Of a stretch of 64,000 nucleotides of DNA, positions 8,518 through 18,544 are shown piece by piece (within the stretch, counting starts at the first letter, position 1; the number at the start of each line of letters is the position of its first letter). The DNA lies in contig LGRX02030584.1 in assembly GCA_001247695.2 (NCBI GenBank), positions 1-64,000 of the forward strand, given 5' to 3'. This DNA is from Cymbomonas tetramitiformis. Lineage: Eukaryota; Chlorophyta; Pyramimonadophyceae; Pyramimonadales; Pyramimonadaceae. The notes beneath the pieces are model-generated. The model had not been told where the DNA came from. It did no database searches and saw only the letters and a list, made by a program, of their open reading frames with translations. A program made the position numbers and the translations under genes.

Positions 8518-11002
8518 GTGGAGCAACTGACAGAGTCCGCCCGAGCGGCTGTGAATGAGGTCTCCCAACAGCCCGCCTCCCCCATGCGGGCCCCAGGATC
8601 ACGCTGCCTGAGTGGGAGATGCACACGCCTTGCGCCGCCTGCTCACTTCCATGCGGTTCTTCCGTTTTCGCCGCGTGACTGCGGCAGGGCACCGGGGCAC
8701 GCTACAGCTCTGCTTCCGACCGCCCTTCAATGCGCCCCCCAAGCGTGGCAGCTCTGATTGGGTGTTCTTCCGCTACCGAGCCTCGGAAACGATCCAGTGT
8801 CCGCCAAGGGGTCACCGCGGCACAGCCCTGCCGGAGGGGCCACCGCGGAGCAAGTGCAACTGAGGGAGCTGTGCGCAGGTAGTGCGGCGAGGCGTGGCAG
8901 ACCCGGCACGCGTGGCAGTTGGGGGGCACTCCTACGGCGCCTTCATGGTGACCTTATTTGCCATCTTTGGCCCTCCTCCCATTGGCTCTACACCGCACGC
9001 GGGTGCTTCCAGGCAGCGCGTGCGTCCAGCGATCTTCGTACCACCGACGATACACGCAAGATGCATTGGAGCACCATTCTGCGCACATCCCACGGGCGGT
9101 TGGCGTTCTGTGCGACTTGAGGGCACTGCGCCTGTGTATGTCCTCTCCAGCCTGTGGGTGAGACATTGGCAGAGCATGGCAGCCGCTTGTAAAACCGCTT
9201 CCAAACCAGATTCACATCCTAGATCACGGTTCCGGGCACGGCCATGCGTGCATGAGGATGGGGACGAGCATACCTCTCCGTCCAATCCCCATCCCCGCCT
9301 CGTCCTCCTCCGCCTCAACCTACCCTTTGCGCTGCCGTGTGGGGTGAACAGACGGCGAACTTATTGGCGCGTTGCCCGGAGCTGTTTTGCTGCGGCATCG
9401 CTTGCAGTGGGGCATACAACCGCACCCTCACCCCCTTTGGCTTCCAGGTGACCATTCGACTCTCAGCCTAGCTTGCCACGCCCATAGGCAAGAACAGCAG
9501 AGCACCGCTAGCCTCAATGCCACGTGGCACACGCGCGGACTCAGGCCCGCAATCGAGCAAGGCGGGCCCAAGACGTGTCGCCCAGTAGACGGCACGCGCC
9601 GTATTCCACGCGGCGGTTATGCCAGCGTGCTCGTGCTCGTGTTGCACTGCCCTGCTCCCTGCCTGTGTTACACAGCTCGGCTTTCTGCATGATCTGACCC
9701 TTGAATCACGGCTTTCTGCATGATCTGACCCTTGAATCACGGCTTTCTGCATGATCTGACCCTTGAATCAGGGCGTTCTGCGTGATCTGACCCTTGAATC
9801 ACGGCTTTCTGCGTGATCTGACCCTTTAATCACGGCTTTCTGCATGATCTGACCCTTGAATCACGGCTTTCTGCATGATCTGACCCTTGAATCACGGCTT
9901 TCTGCATGATCTGACCCGTGAATCACTGCGTTCTCCGCGTGATCTGACCTGTAAATCGCGGCTTGCCTGCGTGATCTGACCCGTGACTCAGTTCCTGCGG
10001 CGCGCCATTCTCCCCATTGCATCCCGCACTGCCCCCCAGGGCTCTGTGTGGCATGCGGTGCCGTAGAAGAGATGGCGGAGGCCCCAGTAACGTACAGCCT
10101 GTCAGCAGGGGAGCGCGCGTAGTGGGGGGTTACAGGAATGTTCACCTTAACTTGTGGGCTGGGAATGCGGAGAACAGGCGGAGGAGCGCACGTTGTGGGA
10201 GGCCTTGGAGACATATACCTTGATGAGTCCATTTATGCTGGCTGACACCATCACCCGCCCGCTTCTGCTCGTGCATGGCGAAGATGACAACAACCCAGGC
10301 AGGACCCGTGTGGCAGATCGCAGCAGCAGAGCGCTGTGGGCGACATCGCCTGGAGTGGTTGTACTCCCCGTGCTCTCCGTCGCCTGTCGGCGTGCCCCTG
10401 ACCGGACGTCCATGCAGGAGCCAATTGCGAAACAGTTTCGGAAGGCGGGAGGTGATCGAATCGAGATGATTGTCCATGCCTAGCAGTATCTTTTTGCGGC
10501 CACAATTCGGATGGATAAGTCTCTGTCCATCGCATGGACACGATGCGCCAACGTGGCTCGATTTTTCCGAGTGCCCCATACGTGGTGTGGATGACGCGCT
10601 GCGCTCCACATTTACAATTGGAGTTTGGAGAATTTCAGTAATTGGGGGTGAAGGGCCACGCAGGCACCTTCCCGATGCAGTCCGAGCGCTTTTATGCTGC
10701 ACTGAAGGTGCCTAACATCCCCGACTTCTTGCGCATCATCCTGGTTCAAGTTGCGATGTGAAAAATATCCATGTGCACCTTCAAGGAGATGCTTTTCGAT
10801 GTTGCATTCATTGACAAGAAACGGGTGGGAGGGGTGATCTTAGGGTCATGGGGTGCCATCCCGTTTAGTGCTGCTCCCACACGAGAGCCATGGTTACCGT
10901 GGGAAGGAGTCTGTGCAACACTACCTCCACGAGATCTGCGAATGGTTGGATACCTACACCGGAGGTCCGCAGAAAGACATTCATGACCCAGTGGCCGAGT
11001 AG
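8518..11002 (+). CDS. Glutamyl endopeptidase (S9 prolyl oligopeptidase family), 3' exons
   Basis: Six exons can be joined in frame: 8518-8559, 8879-8947, 9352-9447, 10178-10298, 10664-10707, 10844-11002 (stop TAG). They give about 176 C-terminal residues of a serine peptidase closely resembling the plant chloroplast glutamyl endopeptidase. The catalytic triad is complete: Ser in GGHSYGAF (exon 2), Asp in HGEDDNNPG (exon 4), His in PHESHGY (exon 6). Exon 3 carries LFCCGIACSGAYNRTLTPF, a signature of this subgroup. Introns are GT-AG except the fourth, which begins GC at 10299; GC-AG keeps the spacing between NNPG and MQSERF the same as in plant relatives. Upstream exons should lie left of position 1, beyond the minisatellite and retroelement. 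In plants the enzyme cleaves after Glu in the stroma; the targeting region is not in this window. Confidence 0.9.
9678..9991. repeat. 31-bp minisatellite inside an intron
   Basis: About ten copies of a 31-bp unit containing TTTCTGCATGATCTGACCC and TTGAATCACGG. Copies are adjacent with no spacers and slight drift at the right end. It lies in the 730-bp intron between exons 3 and 4 of the endopeptidase gene. Confidence 0.92.
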
Positions 11003-12184
11003 ATTACCGGACAAGATAGGTTATGCTGGCAGGCATGATATTCGTGGTGCACATACCTGCTGCCAGAGCCCAACATTTGTGAAGTGGCTCAGTGCACCCA
11101 TACGGAACTTGTGAGTGATGGGAGCCTTCCCACTCTATTGTTCGGGGGCGGGAATGCCCAAGCAAGAAGCTGAGAGGCAGGTCGCCGGATTAGCAGTGTT
11201 ACCATAGTTCCTTTAGTGATGCTCCCGCTGGAGAGTTTTTTTGCAACCACTCGCATGGTGTATCCTGGCATTAATTAGCGATCATTGTGTGTTGCTCTAT
11301 ATGAGTAATATGGTAGGTGGCACATCGATTCAAGTCGAGGGTGCGCTGAGTTCACCACTGGGCGAAGAAAGCCTATAAATTCAACTCAACTTACAAGGCA
11401 AGATAATGTCCTGTCCTATCTCAAGTGTCAAGTGGGCACACCTCTATGAATCCGTGAGTCACACTTTCTCATTGTATTCGAAGAACGAAACATCCCTGTA
11501 GAAATATATAATGTCAATACCATAACATATATATGCACATCCGTTCAAAACTTGAGTTTGTATGTATACTTCTATATTATGATATATACATTGCTGAGTA
11601 ACAATGCAGCGAGTTCCCGGCGGAGTTCAGGCACCTTTTGTACATACTAGTGCGTTGTGGTGAGCCTGGGTTTATTTAAGCAGTTTTGGTGCATACCACC
11701 CTCATACTTTGGTTACATGGCACTCGCATAAAGCTAGTGTGTGTGGAGATTAATGTTCAGATGTGCTCTGAAATAGTTAAAAAGTCGGTCATAACTTAAA
11801 ATTCTTATGCCGGTGGGTGCTCAACATAAAATGTGAGAGTGGATCATCATGAATAAATCACCAATGTTGCCTGTGATTCAATGTGTTTCGCCGGAAGCCG
11901 GCGGGCAGTGGCTATTCGTGAAATTCCCTGGCTTTCAACCGCGAGATGTGTGTTTGAACGTAGTGATAATCAACCATGTTTTACCACAACGCACACCTGA
12001 ACCCTAAATATCCGACAGACCATCCCAATTTTCATCACGGATGAAGGTCACGTAGGCTTACCCCGGGCAAGGCCGGCTGTGCCCCCCAAACAACTTATGT
12101 TTTTATGTTCCCCCCCTTTATATAGTTATTTTCGGTAGAGCTCCCGTAAAATACGATCTTCATCTTGTTTACATGAGCACGATA
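11003..12184. other. Intergenic, AT-rich
   Basis: No coding frame with recognisable content. It should hold the 3' UTR and terminator of the endopeptidase gene. Composition drops from GC-rich to AT-rich after about 11.4 kb. Confidence 0.6.
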
Positions 12185-12851
12185 GAGAGGTTCCGCAAAG
12201 TGGACAGAGAGTTAAGCGCGGAGAGTTAAGGGCATATCGTGTCATAGATTCCGTCGAACGCGATGGTCATGCGTCATAACTCGTCCACACTTCTTAACTC
12301 TTAACTCTCCGCGATTTCTCAACTCTCTGCCCCCACTGTTAAGCTTCTCTTAACTCTCCGCCCGATGAACGACGAAGAGCTAAGGTAGACGTCCTAATCG
12401 GAAACTGGCTGGATGTAATCGATCTGGAATATTCTAGAATTCCGTTTGATCCTGCGTTCCCGCGTGGCCGACGAACTGTTTCTCCAGAAAACAAGAAAGC
12501 GTGAATTAAGGGTAGGGTGCACTTGGGTTTTCATTTTCGATGTTCTGTGACAAAACTGTATAACTACCGCGAATCAGAATTTCTTGTTAGGCATATGGCA
12601 TACTTTGATGCGAATTTGCGTATTCTTATTGGATATATTACCCCCACATATGCTATATCCCTGTGTAGGCCTGCTCAAGGAGCGCCCAACGGTATCGAGA
12701 AATTCGGGTCGCGGAGATCGAGACGAAAATTTTGACTGGTCACACGATGCTGAACGCTCTTCATTCATGCTCTTTCACGAGAGCGTTTCGCTTTGTCGGC
12801 TGCAGAACTCGGGGAAAAGTGCTTACAGAGCTGCTGTATGCCTTCTTATAC

Positions 12852-13089
12852 ATGTCTGAAAATAAAAGAAAGCGTGATAACGACGAGCTTTCGGACTTCC
12901 CTGCACCTAAGGACCTTAGTGAGCCGCTCGCGACGCTGGTAGCTTACGCAGAGCTTTGTCCGATCCTGGAAAAACCTTCAACCCTGGAGGTTCAAGAGAT
13001 AATAAATGATGTTCGCGCTAGGGATCTGCCTGGGGACTGGGCGCGTCGAAATGTGTTCTACAAACAAATAGTTCACCGGAGAAAAGTGG
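12852..13089 (+). CDS. Hypothetical first exon in the TTAA element
   Basis: An ATG at 12852 opens a frame beginning MSENKRKRDNDELSDF with a basic, NLS-like start and helical, charged residues up to VFYKQIVHRRK, followed by GTGGTG that could be a splice donor at about 13090. After that the frame turns into low-quality sequence. No family recognised. Confidence 0.45.
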
Positions 13090-13254
13090 TGTGTTCTTTC
13101 CCCTTTGCATGCTTCCTCTCATGGTTTGCTCTCTATGTGATTATGTGAAGCTAATGAGAGCTGTCGGTGCATCTTCCTTTTGCTGTTGAGCAGCGTGGCA
13201 AGGGGAATCGCTCGCCTCATCCTGCGTGGGTTGTCGATGCTGTGCGTGAAATAT

Positions 13255-13431
13255 GTGCTGGAAATGACAGCCTGACTACTTCGTACAGTCAGATGTCATA
13301 TCCAGTGTGTCATTTTCGGTGTACAGCTAGTGACCTAGACTCAGTATTTATGTCCATCTATACGAGTCTAGTGATCCGTTTGTTCACCGTCGGCTGCGGA
13401 TCCCCACTGCCTGTTTCAGCTGTTTCTAGCA
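13255..13431 (+). repeat. Internal direct repeat, copy 1
   Basis: 177 bp matching 15142-15333 at high identity; the second copy differs by small insertions. Both lie inside the TTAA element. Confidence 0.88.
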
Positions 13432-13655
13432 GGTTATGGACCCCTTCACGCTTGCGTGAACTGATTTTTGGCGTTGGATTTTATTTCTTTATTGCTCTAT
13501 CTTCACATTGAGCGTGCCCTTCCCTCTTGGGGCACTAGGAATCTGATTCCCGTCTCTCGCTTAGATTCAGTTGGTTTCGGCTTTGGGCAGTTACGGCGAG
13601 GTGGTGCTCCACGATTTCTCTTGAGTGGATTTCTTATTCGTATTCGCTTTCTTAT

Positions 13656-14606
13656 ATGGAGTTCACTCAGATTTCTTCGAGCGATGAGCTCACAGCTCTT
13701 CTGGCTTCCATTGATGGCAAGTTGGCGAACCTGGACTCGCTGAACCGCTCGCGCACTGTGTCGCTCATTTCTTCTATGGCTCGCGCTCTATCGCACTTTC
13801 GGAGCTCAGATCTTTCGGCCGCATCGTCGGAGGTTTCATCACCTATTATTTTGCAGGTAGTTATCTCTGACAGTGGCACAGTGATGGGTGGTGCTCAGAC
13901 CGGCGGGTCTCATTTCATGTGTTCCGGGAAATCAGCGGTTTCGTTTTGTGAGATGGGAGTTGGCGACGAGCCCGCGATTTTGGGTGTCCGATCAGTTCAT
14001 TCCCAGGTTACCACCACTAGACCCTCCCCTAGTATCCCTGGGGCGAGTAGCGCGCACGCACAGGCCCCTCCTGTGAGTCGCGAAGTTCATTATATTCATG
14101 CGCCCCCTACTGTGACGCCTCCCTATATGGGCTCTGGGGCGGTACGCACTTTTGAGGAGTTTGATTCTGATGAAGAGGAAGATGAATCGGAGTACCCTGA
14201 TGGGTATTTCGATGATTCTGAAGACAGTTTGGAAGAGGAAGACATGGATTATGGCCACTTGGCCCCTCCGCTATTTTCAGATTCTCGATTGGAACAGGGT
14301 TCTTCGCCGGACACAGGTCTCCAGCTGGAATCTTATGGCGGAGTTTTGCAACCCTCGATCGAGGAGGACTTTTTACCGCAACGCGAGTTTTCTGTGGGCA
14401 CAGTTTCATTCCGTGAGCCAGACACAGAAGAATTTGAAAACGATAATTTTCCGGAGGCAGCTTTCGCTGAAGGAGAAGAGCACAATGGTGATTATGCCCC
14501 AGAGGAGTGGGCAGCCTGGGACGCGGGGGCCTACGAATCTCACGAGTATGGTGGTGCGTCAGGGGAGTTCGCTGAGCATTTTGACGAGTATGGTGACGAC
14601 GAGTAG
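13656..14606 (+). CDS. Acidic hypothetical protein in the TTAA element
   Basis: An ATG at 13656 starts 316 residues. The N-terminal 70 residues look like a helical, Ser-rich domain (SSDELTALLASIDGKLANL). The middle is Pro/Ser-rich. From about residue 165 it becomes strongly acidic, with runs such as EEDESEYPDGYFDD and SLEEEDMDYG. The stop lies inside a 15-bp tandem repeat (GTGACGACGAGTAGG, about four copies, 14584-14650) in which each further copy repeats the stop. No homology recognised; an acidic trans-activating or chaperone-like role would be guesswork. Confidence 0.55.
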   Translation: MEFTQISSSDELTALLASIDGKLANLDSLNRSRTVSLISSMARALSHFRSSDLSAASSEVSSPIILQVVISDSGTVMGGAQTGGSHFMCSGKSAVSFCEMGVGDEPAILGVRSVHSQVTTTRPSPSIPGASSAHAQAPPVSREVHYIHAPPTVTPPYMGSGAVRTFEEFDSDEEEDESEYPDGYFDDSEDSLEEEDMDYGHLAPPLFSDSRLEQGSSPDTGLQLESYGGVLQPSIEEDFLPQREFSVGTVSFREPDTEEFENDNFPEAAFAEGEEHNGDYAPEEWAAWDAGAYESHEYGGASGEFAEHFDEYGDDE

Positions 14607-14650
14607 GGTGACGACGAGTAGGGTGACGACGAGTAGGGTGACGACGAGTA
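14584..14650. repeat. 15-bp tandem repeat carrying the stop codon
   Basis: About four copies of GTGACGACGAGTAGG at the 3' end of the acidic ORF. Expansion has multiplied the in-frame TAG. Confidence 0.85.
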
Positions 14651-15141
14651 TTACTCCGATGATTATTGATTTCTTTGCATTGACCGGCGGGGCGTCACTT
14701 GGGAGCCAGCCACTTGCTGTAGTTGGGATTGGATATTACTTTAGCATCTTTTATACTATCCTAGCGAGCCACTTGCGAGCAGCGTTTGTTTTCTTTATGG
14801 CACGTTATCCATGGGCGGAGATCCCCTTTCAAAGTGCAACAGACAGCAAAGCTACATCGACCGGCAGGATTTTCTTAGCTGCTTAATCCAACATGCAGAC
14901 CGGCGGTTTCTCTTGCACGTTACCCAGCCACTTGCGGGCAAGGAGGATTAAGAGATCGGAGAAGTGTTGATTTTATCTCGTTGCTCACAACTCATCCTAG
15001 CATGTAATTTATGCTTTAGCACTCAACCACATCTTGAGACCTAGCTAGCTCCTAGAGTTGACCACTTACATTTTTTTTTCAGTAAACTCTAGTAGCTAGG
15101 GTGGTGTGCTGTCACAAGCTGTGCACCTCAAATGAGGTGGT

Positions 15142-15333
15142 GTGCTGGGAATGACAGCCTGACTACTTCGTACAGTCAGGTGTCATATCCAGTGTGTAGA
15201 CAAGTGTGTCATTCTCGGTGTACAGCTAGTGACCTAGACTCAGTATTATTTATGTCCATCTATACGAGTCTAGTGATCCGTTTGTTCACCGTCGGCTGCG
15301 GATCCCCACTGCCTGTTTCAGCTGTTTCTAGCA
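15142..15333 (+). repeat. Internal direct repeat, copy 2
   Basis: Partner of 13255-13431, with about 10 bp and 4 bp insertions. Downstream (15534-15690 and 15890-15974) there are short exon-like frames after TTGGCAG and TTGCAG, ending in DYVDIIYE; no family recognised. Confidence 0.85.
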
Positions 15334-16643
15334 ATATGGCCCGCCATCGATCCCAGCAAGGGTGCTTTACTTGGGCTTTAAGTCCCAGTAGACTCAACCC
15401 GACAGGTCCGTGTTCTATCCCTGCTGTACATCACATTTGTTTCCCATATCCCTTTGCGTGCTCCCCGACATTTTCCTATTGTATTGCGCGCAAGTAAATG
15501 TATTGTGTGTTTTTTTCGCTTGGCAGAATCATAGAGATGCCTTTTACAACAAAAGGCGCGCAAAGGAGGGCTGCAACGATACAAAAACACATCAATGATG
15601 CCCCTCCAACAACACAAGCGACAGCCTCTGCTACTGTCTCAGCACCTGAGCGTGAGATGCCCACACCTAGACAATTGTGCGACACATTTTAGAACGAATC
15701 TCCGCCTAGGGAGACACCACAACACGCCGTATCGCCCGCTGTGAACGCCCGACTGCTGGGTGAGCGTTCTCGCCCTACACCAGAGGTACGCACGCACTTC
15801 CGTTTCTGTTTCAGTTCCGATTGCACTTTCCGATTGCAACATGCACAAAAGCACATCCTCACTCAACTTGTGCATCCTTCTATTACCTTGCAGGATGAAT
15901 CCCGAGATGTTGAAGAGGAAAACCCGCGAGCACTAGACACAGGAAACGACTACGTGGATATAATATATGAGTAAGGGTCCTCATTCTCGGGGTACAAGAA
16001 AAGTTAACGTGCAGATTGGTCAAGATGGCCGAAATATATTTCAAAAATCAAAATCTGGTACCCCCTGGTACTATTCGCATGGTACACGTCGATCCACACG
16101 TTAACTTTTCCTCTAGTATTTTTTTTAATGAAAGCGATTTCATAATGTTGAAGCATGAGCGAATAAAAAAATGGGGGCCATGTTGCGTTTTTGAGAGCTA
16201 GGAGTGCATATGTGGGGCAGCGGGCCCACTGGCATATGCACTTTATGAACTAATGTATCGATAAAATATACCCTAATTAGGGGTGTTACATGACATTTAT
16301 AATTTTTATCCGAAAATATACCTCTTAAGGAACAACTTCCGCGAAATAGATCGTGAAAATTCAAAATACTCAATTAATAATGATTTTTTACATTAAATGC
16401 CATTTAATTGAATAAAATGGGTGCACCCTACCCTTAAAAATTGACGTTTAACGAGCACCGAAATCGAGAATCACAAATTCGTCGTTCGTCGTTTGTCGTT
16501 CGTCGTTCATCGTTCATGACTGCGGAAGCGATTTTGCCAAATCGTGAAATGAGCAGAGAGTTAAGCGCGGAGAGCTACGCGCGATGACTGTCATCATCGA
16601 TAACTCTCCGCGCTTAACTCTCCACAGCCTTGCGGAACCTCTC

Positions 16644-17053
16644 TAATGTGCCCGTCGCGTGCGCGCGCCTTGCCAACCATAGATCAAGCGTTGCAACAAA
16701 CTAAGAAAAGATCGTATGTTAATGACGTTACAATGAGGACTGATGACGAATATCCACGTCATACTCGAAGATTTTCTCGACGGCATCGCATCATCATCAC
16801 TTATCAACAACGGAATCGGAGCGAGCGGAGGGACACAGCACGTCGATGGCTGACATCCGATGTCGGATGTGCGGTCAGCCCTAATGGCCCTAACCCAAAG
16901 AGTGAGTTCTGAGCTGCACCCATCGCATGCTGCACCTGAACTTGCGCTTGGAGTCTGCCTGAAACAGTAACAACAAACACCAAGAACGAAAGAGTCCCCG
17001 AGGCAGCACCACGCAAAGCACGACTTGCCTCGCTGCGATATTCTAAATCGCAG
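16644..17053. other. Region between TIR element and DUF3444-like exon
   Basis: Contains a short open frame 16646-16912 rich in Arg with no recognised domain. A splice acceptor closes the interval at 17051-17053. Possibly 5' UTR or intron of the following gene. Confidence 0.35.
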
Positions 17054-17265
17054 GCATGAATGGAAAGGTAGATGTTGACAGCCTGCAACAACAGCTGGAT
17101 ATGGAGGAGGAGAGGGAACATCTCCGCAGGTTACAGGGCTGTCAGGCAGGCACCATATGGGCAATGTACGACGAGTTTCAGCTTCCGCGAGTTTACGCTT
17201 TTGTGGTCTCTAGAACGGATTCATCGGCAGAAACATTCGAAGTATACTTGAAATGGTTAGAGCCG
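17054..17265 (+). CDS. DUF3444-like exon 1
   Basis: After an acceptor (AAATCGCAG) the frame encodes a coiled region (LQQQLDMEEEREHLRRL) and then GTIWAMYDEFQLPRVYAF and FEVYLKWLEP. This matches the opening of DUF3444, a domain known from plant DnaJ-like proteins, where IWA-YD...PRYYA...WLEP is conserved. A donor GTATGC follows at 17266. Phase 0 at the donor. Confidence 0.65.
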
Positions 17266-17478
17266 GTATGCGAAACCTCGCGATCACCAAAAGCACCACA
17301 AGTTGTTCCTCGCATGTAATAAGTTCTGCATCCTGTGTCCCTTCAGTTAGCTATGCGTTGCTCGAAGGACGCACAGCAATATCGGGACGGACATTCTGCA
17401 GTGCAGATGGTGCGGATGAGAATATGCTCTCGTCCTCGGAAGTTGTGACAAGTACCGAAGAGCCTGCACACCTCGCAG

Positions 17479-17697
17479 GTTCCCGATCTCCACCGAACCT
17501 TCGAGGCCGTCGGCGAGGAAGAAAAGTTCACTAAAGAAGACATGCCCGGCTTCTCCCACCAAGTTCCTTGCACCCTCGTACCACAGTCTGGGGAGGAACA
17601 CGTGGAGGAGGAGGAGGAGAAGGAGGAAGTGGAGATTTTGTGTCAAATACTTCCACGTGTAAACGATATCTGGTGCATGCGGAAGGTTCTGGAGCAG
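17479..17697 (+). CDS. DUF3444-like exon 2
   Basis: After the acceptor CCTCGCAG the frame reads PDLHRTF, then DMPGFSHQV, an acidic run of Glu, and LPRVNDIWCMRK. This resembles the middle of DUF3444 (FSH motif, then PRKGEVWALYK). A donor GTGCCG follows. The link to exon 1 is inferred; the 17266-17478 interval does not give an unbroken frame, so a small exon may be missed. Confidence 0.45.
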
Positions 17698-18544
17698 GTG
17701 CCGCTCCCCGTCGCACAAAGTGACAAAGCCGAGCTTGCGCCTTACGTCATGCTTGCGAAGTGTCGTTACCGTCACAGCCTTTCTTCGAGCTCGTGTCTCT
17801 TTCGATGCAAACGCTACACACGGCTGCTCAACTGAATCTGTCCCCTTGCAAGGAAGCTACGTGCCACCTAGGATAGCGAGCGCGCAGGTGTGGCGCGTTG
17901 CTCACTCCCAACCTAAGAGTGCAGGGTTGCTGAGAACTCGTGGCTTTCGCCGCGTTCCAGGCGCGCGACACCAGGCTGAGGCATCGCGCGGTTCCACACA
18001 CCACCACAAGCGACAAAAGCGAGAATCTGGTGGTGGTGAAAGCTGTCTCCTTTTCAGGTATGAGCTTGTTTACAAGAATAGAAACTTTCGTCGCGTTGAG
18101 TCGCCTCTCAGCGTGTCCTTGGCCTGCACAAAGGGAACCTGGTCCAGGAAGCCGAGTCACAATGGGCACTTCGCGCAAGCACCGCATAAATGGACGCTGC
18201 TACCTCTGCATCGAACCGACATCCTACACATATTCCAGAACCGGAAGAATTCGGAGCCTTTATCCAAGACCGACACAACCGAGATAAAGCGCCACGGGAG
18301 CACCCGCAGGGTTCGACCTGCAAGTCATGTGCCAGTCACAAGTGACGCGCTTTGGATCTTGTTCATCCTTGTTCGTAAGTGGAACTCACCTTCGCCCGGG
18401 AAGCTGTTTATGCGGCGTACAGTACTCTACCGTTTGAAAAACACAGAGAGCCAAATAAACACCTTGAGCACACGCCTTGCTGAAAGTCCAACGTATTCTG
18501 AATAGTCAGAAGAGAGAAACTCTTTCACTCCCCGGGACTCACAG
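17698..18544. other. Intronic or unresolved coding region
   Basis: Several short open frames on the plus strand (for example 17720-18505) with possible donors and acceptors (TTTTCAG at about 18056). I could not build a convincing exon. It ends at the acceptor ACTCACAG at 18544. Confidence 0.35.

Larger units (their letters stand above)
12510..16433. mobile_element. 3.9-kb element with 13-bp TIRs and TTAA duplication
   Basis: Exact 13-bp inverted repeats GGGTAGGGTGCAC (12510-12522) and its complement (16421-16433), flanked by TTAA at 12506-12509 and 16434-16437. TTAA duplication is typical of the piggyBac group, but the ends start GGG rather than the usual CCY and I find no piggyBac transposase, so the class is open. 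It carries an acidic ORF, exon-like pieces and an internal duplication, and looks non-autonomous. Confidence 0.7.
12185..16643. mobile_element. TIR element with TA target duplication (outer shell)
   Basis: Terminal inverted repeats of about 45 bp begin GAGAGGTTCCGCAA on both ends (12185-12198 and reverse complement at 16630-16643). They continue with GAGAGTTAAGCGCGGAGAG after a short divergent stretch. TA flanks both sides (12183-12184 and 16644-16645). Subterminal copies of TTAACTCTCCGC recur on both strands near each end. The shell proper is about 0.5 kb once the TTAA element inside is removed, so it was probably a MITE. Superfamily is uncertain; TA duplication is compatible with Tc1/mariner. 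Confidence 0.75.

Noticed and set aside
7579..8692. Overlapping minus-strand ORFs with repeated GKSQHAYPLWENHSTRT-like peptides
   Set aside because: They are translations of the 29-bp minisatellite in three frames; repeat drift is not by codons.
9678..9991. CRISPR-like 31-bp repeats
   Set aside because: No spacers; tandem minisatellite in an intron.
12510..16433. Firm assignment to piggyBac
   Set aside because: TTAA flanks fit, but the ends begin GGG and no piggyBac transposase is seen.
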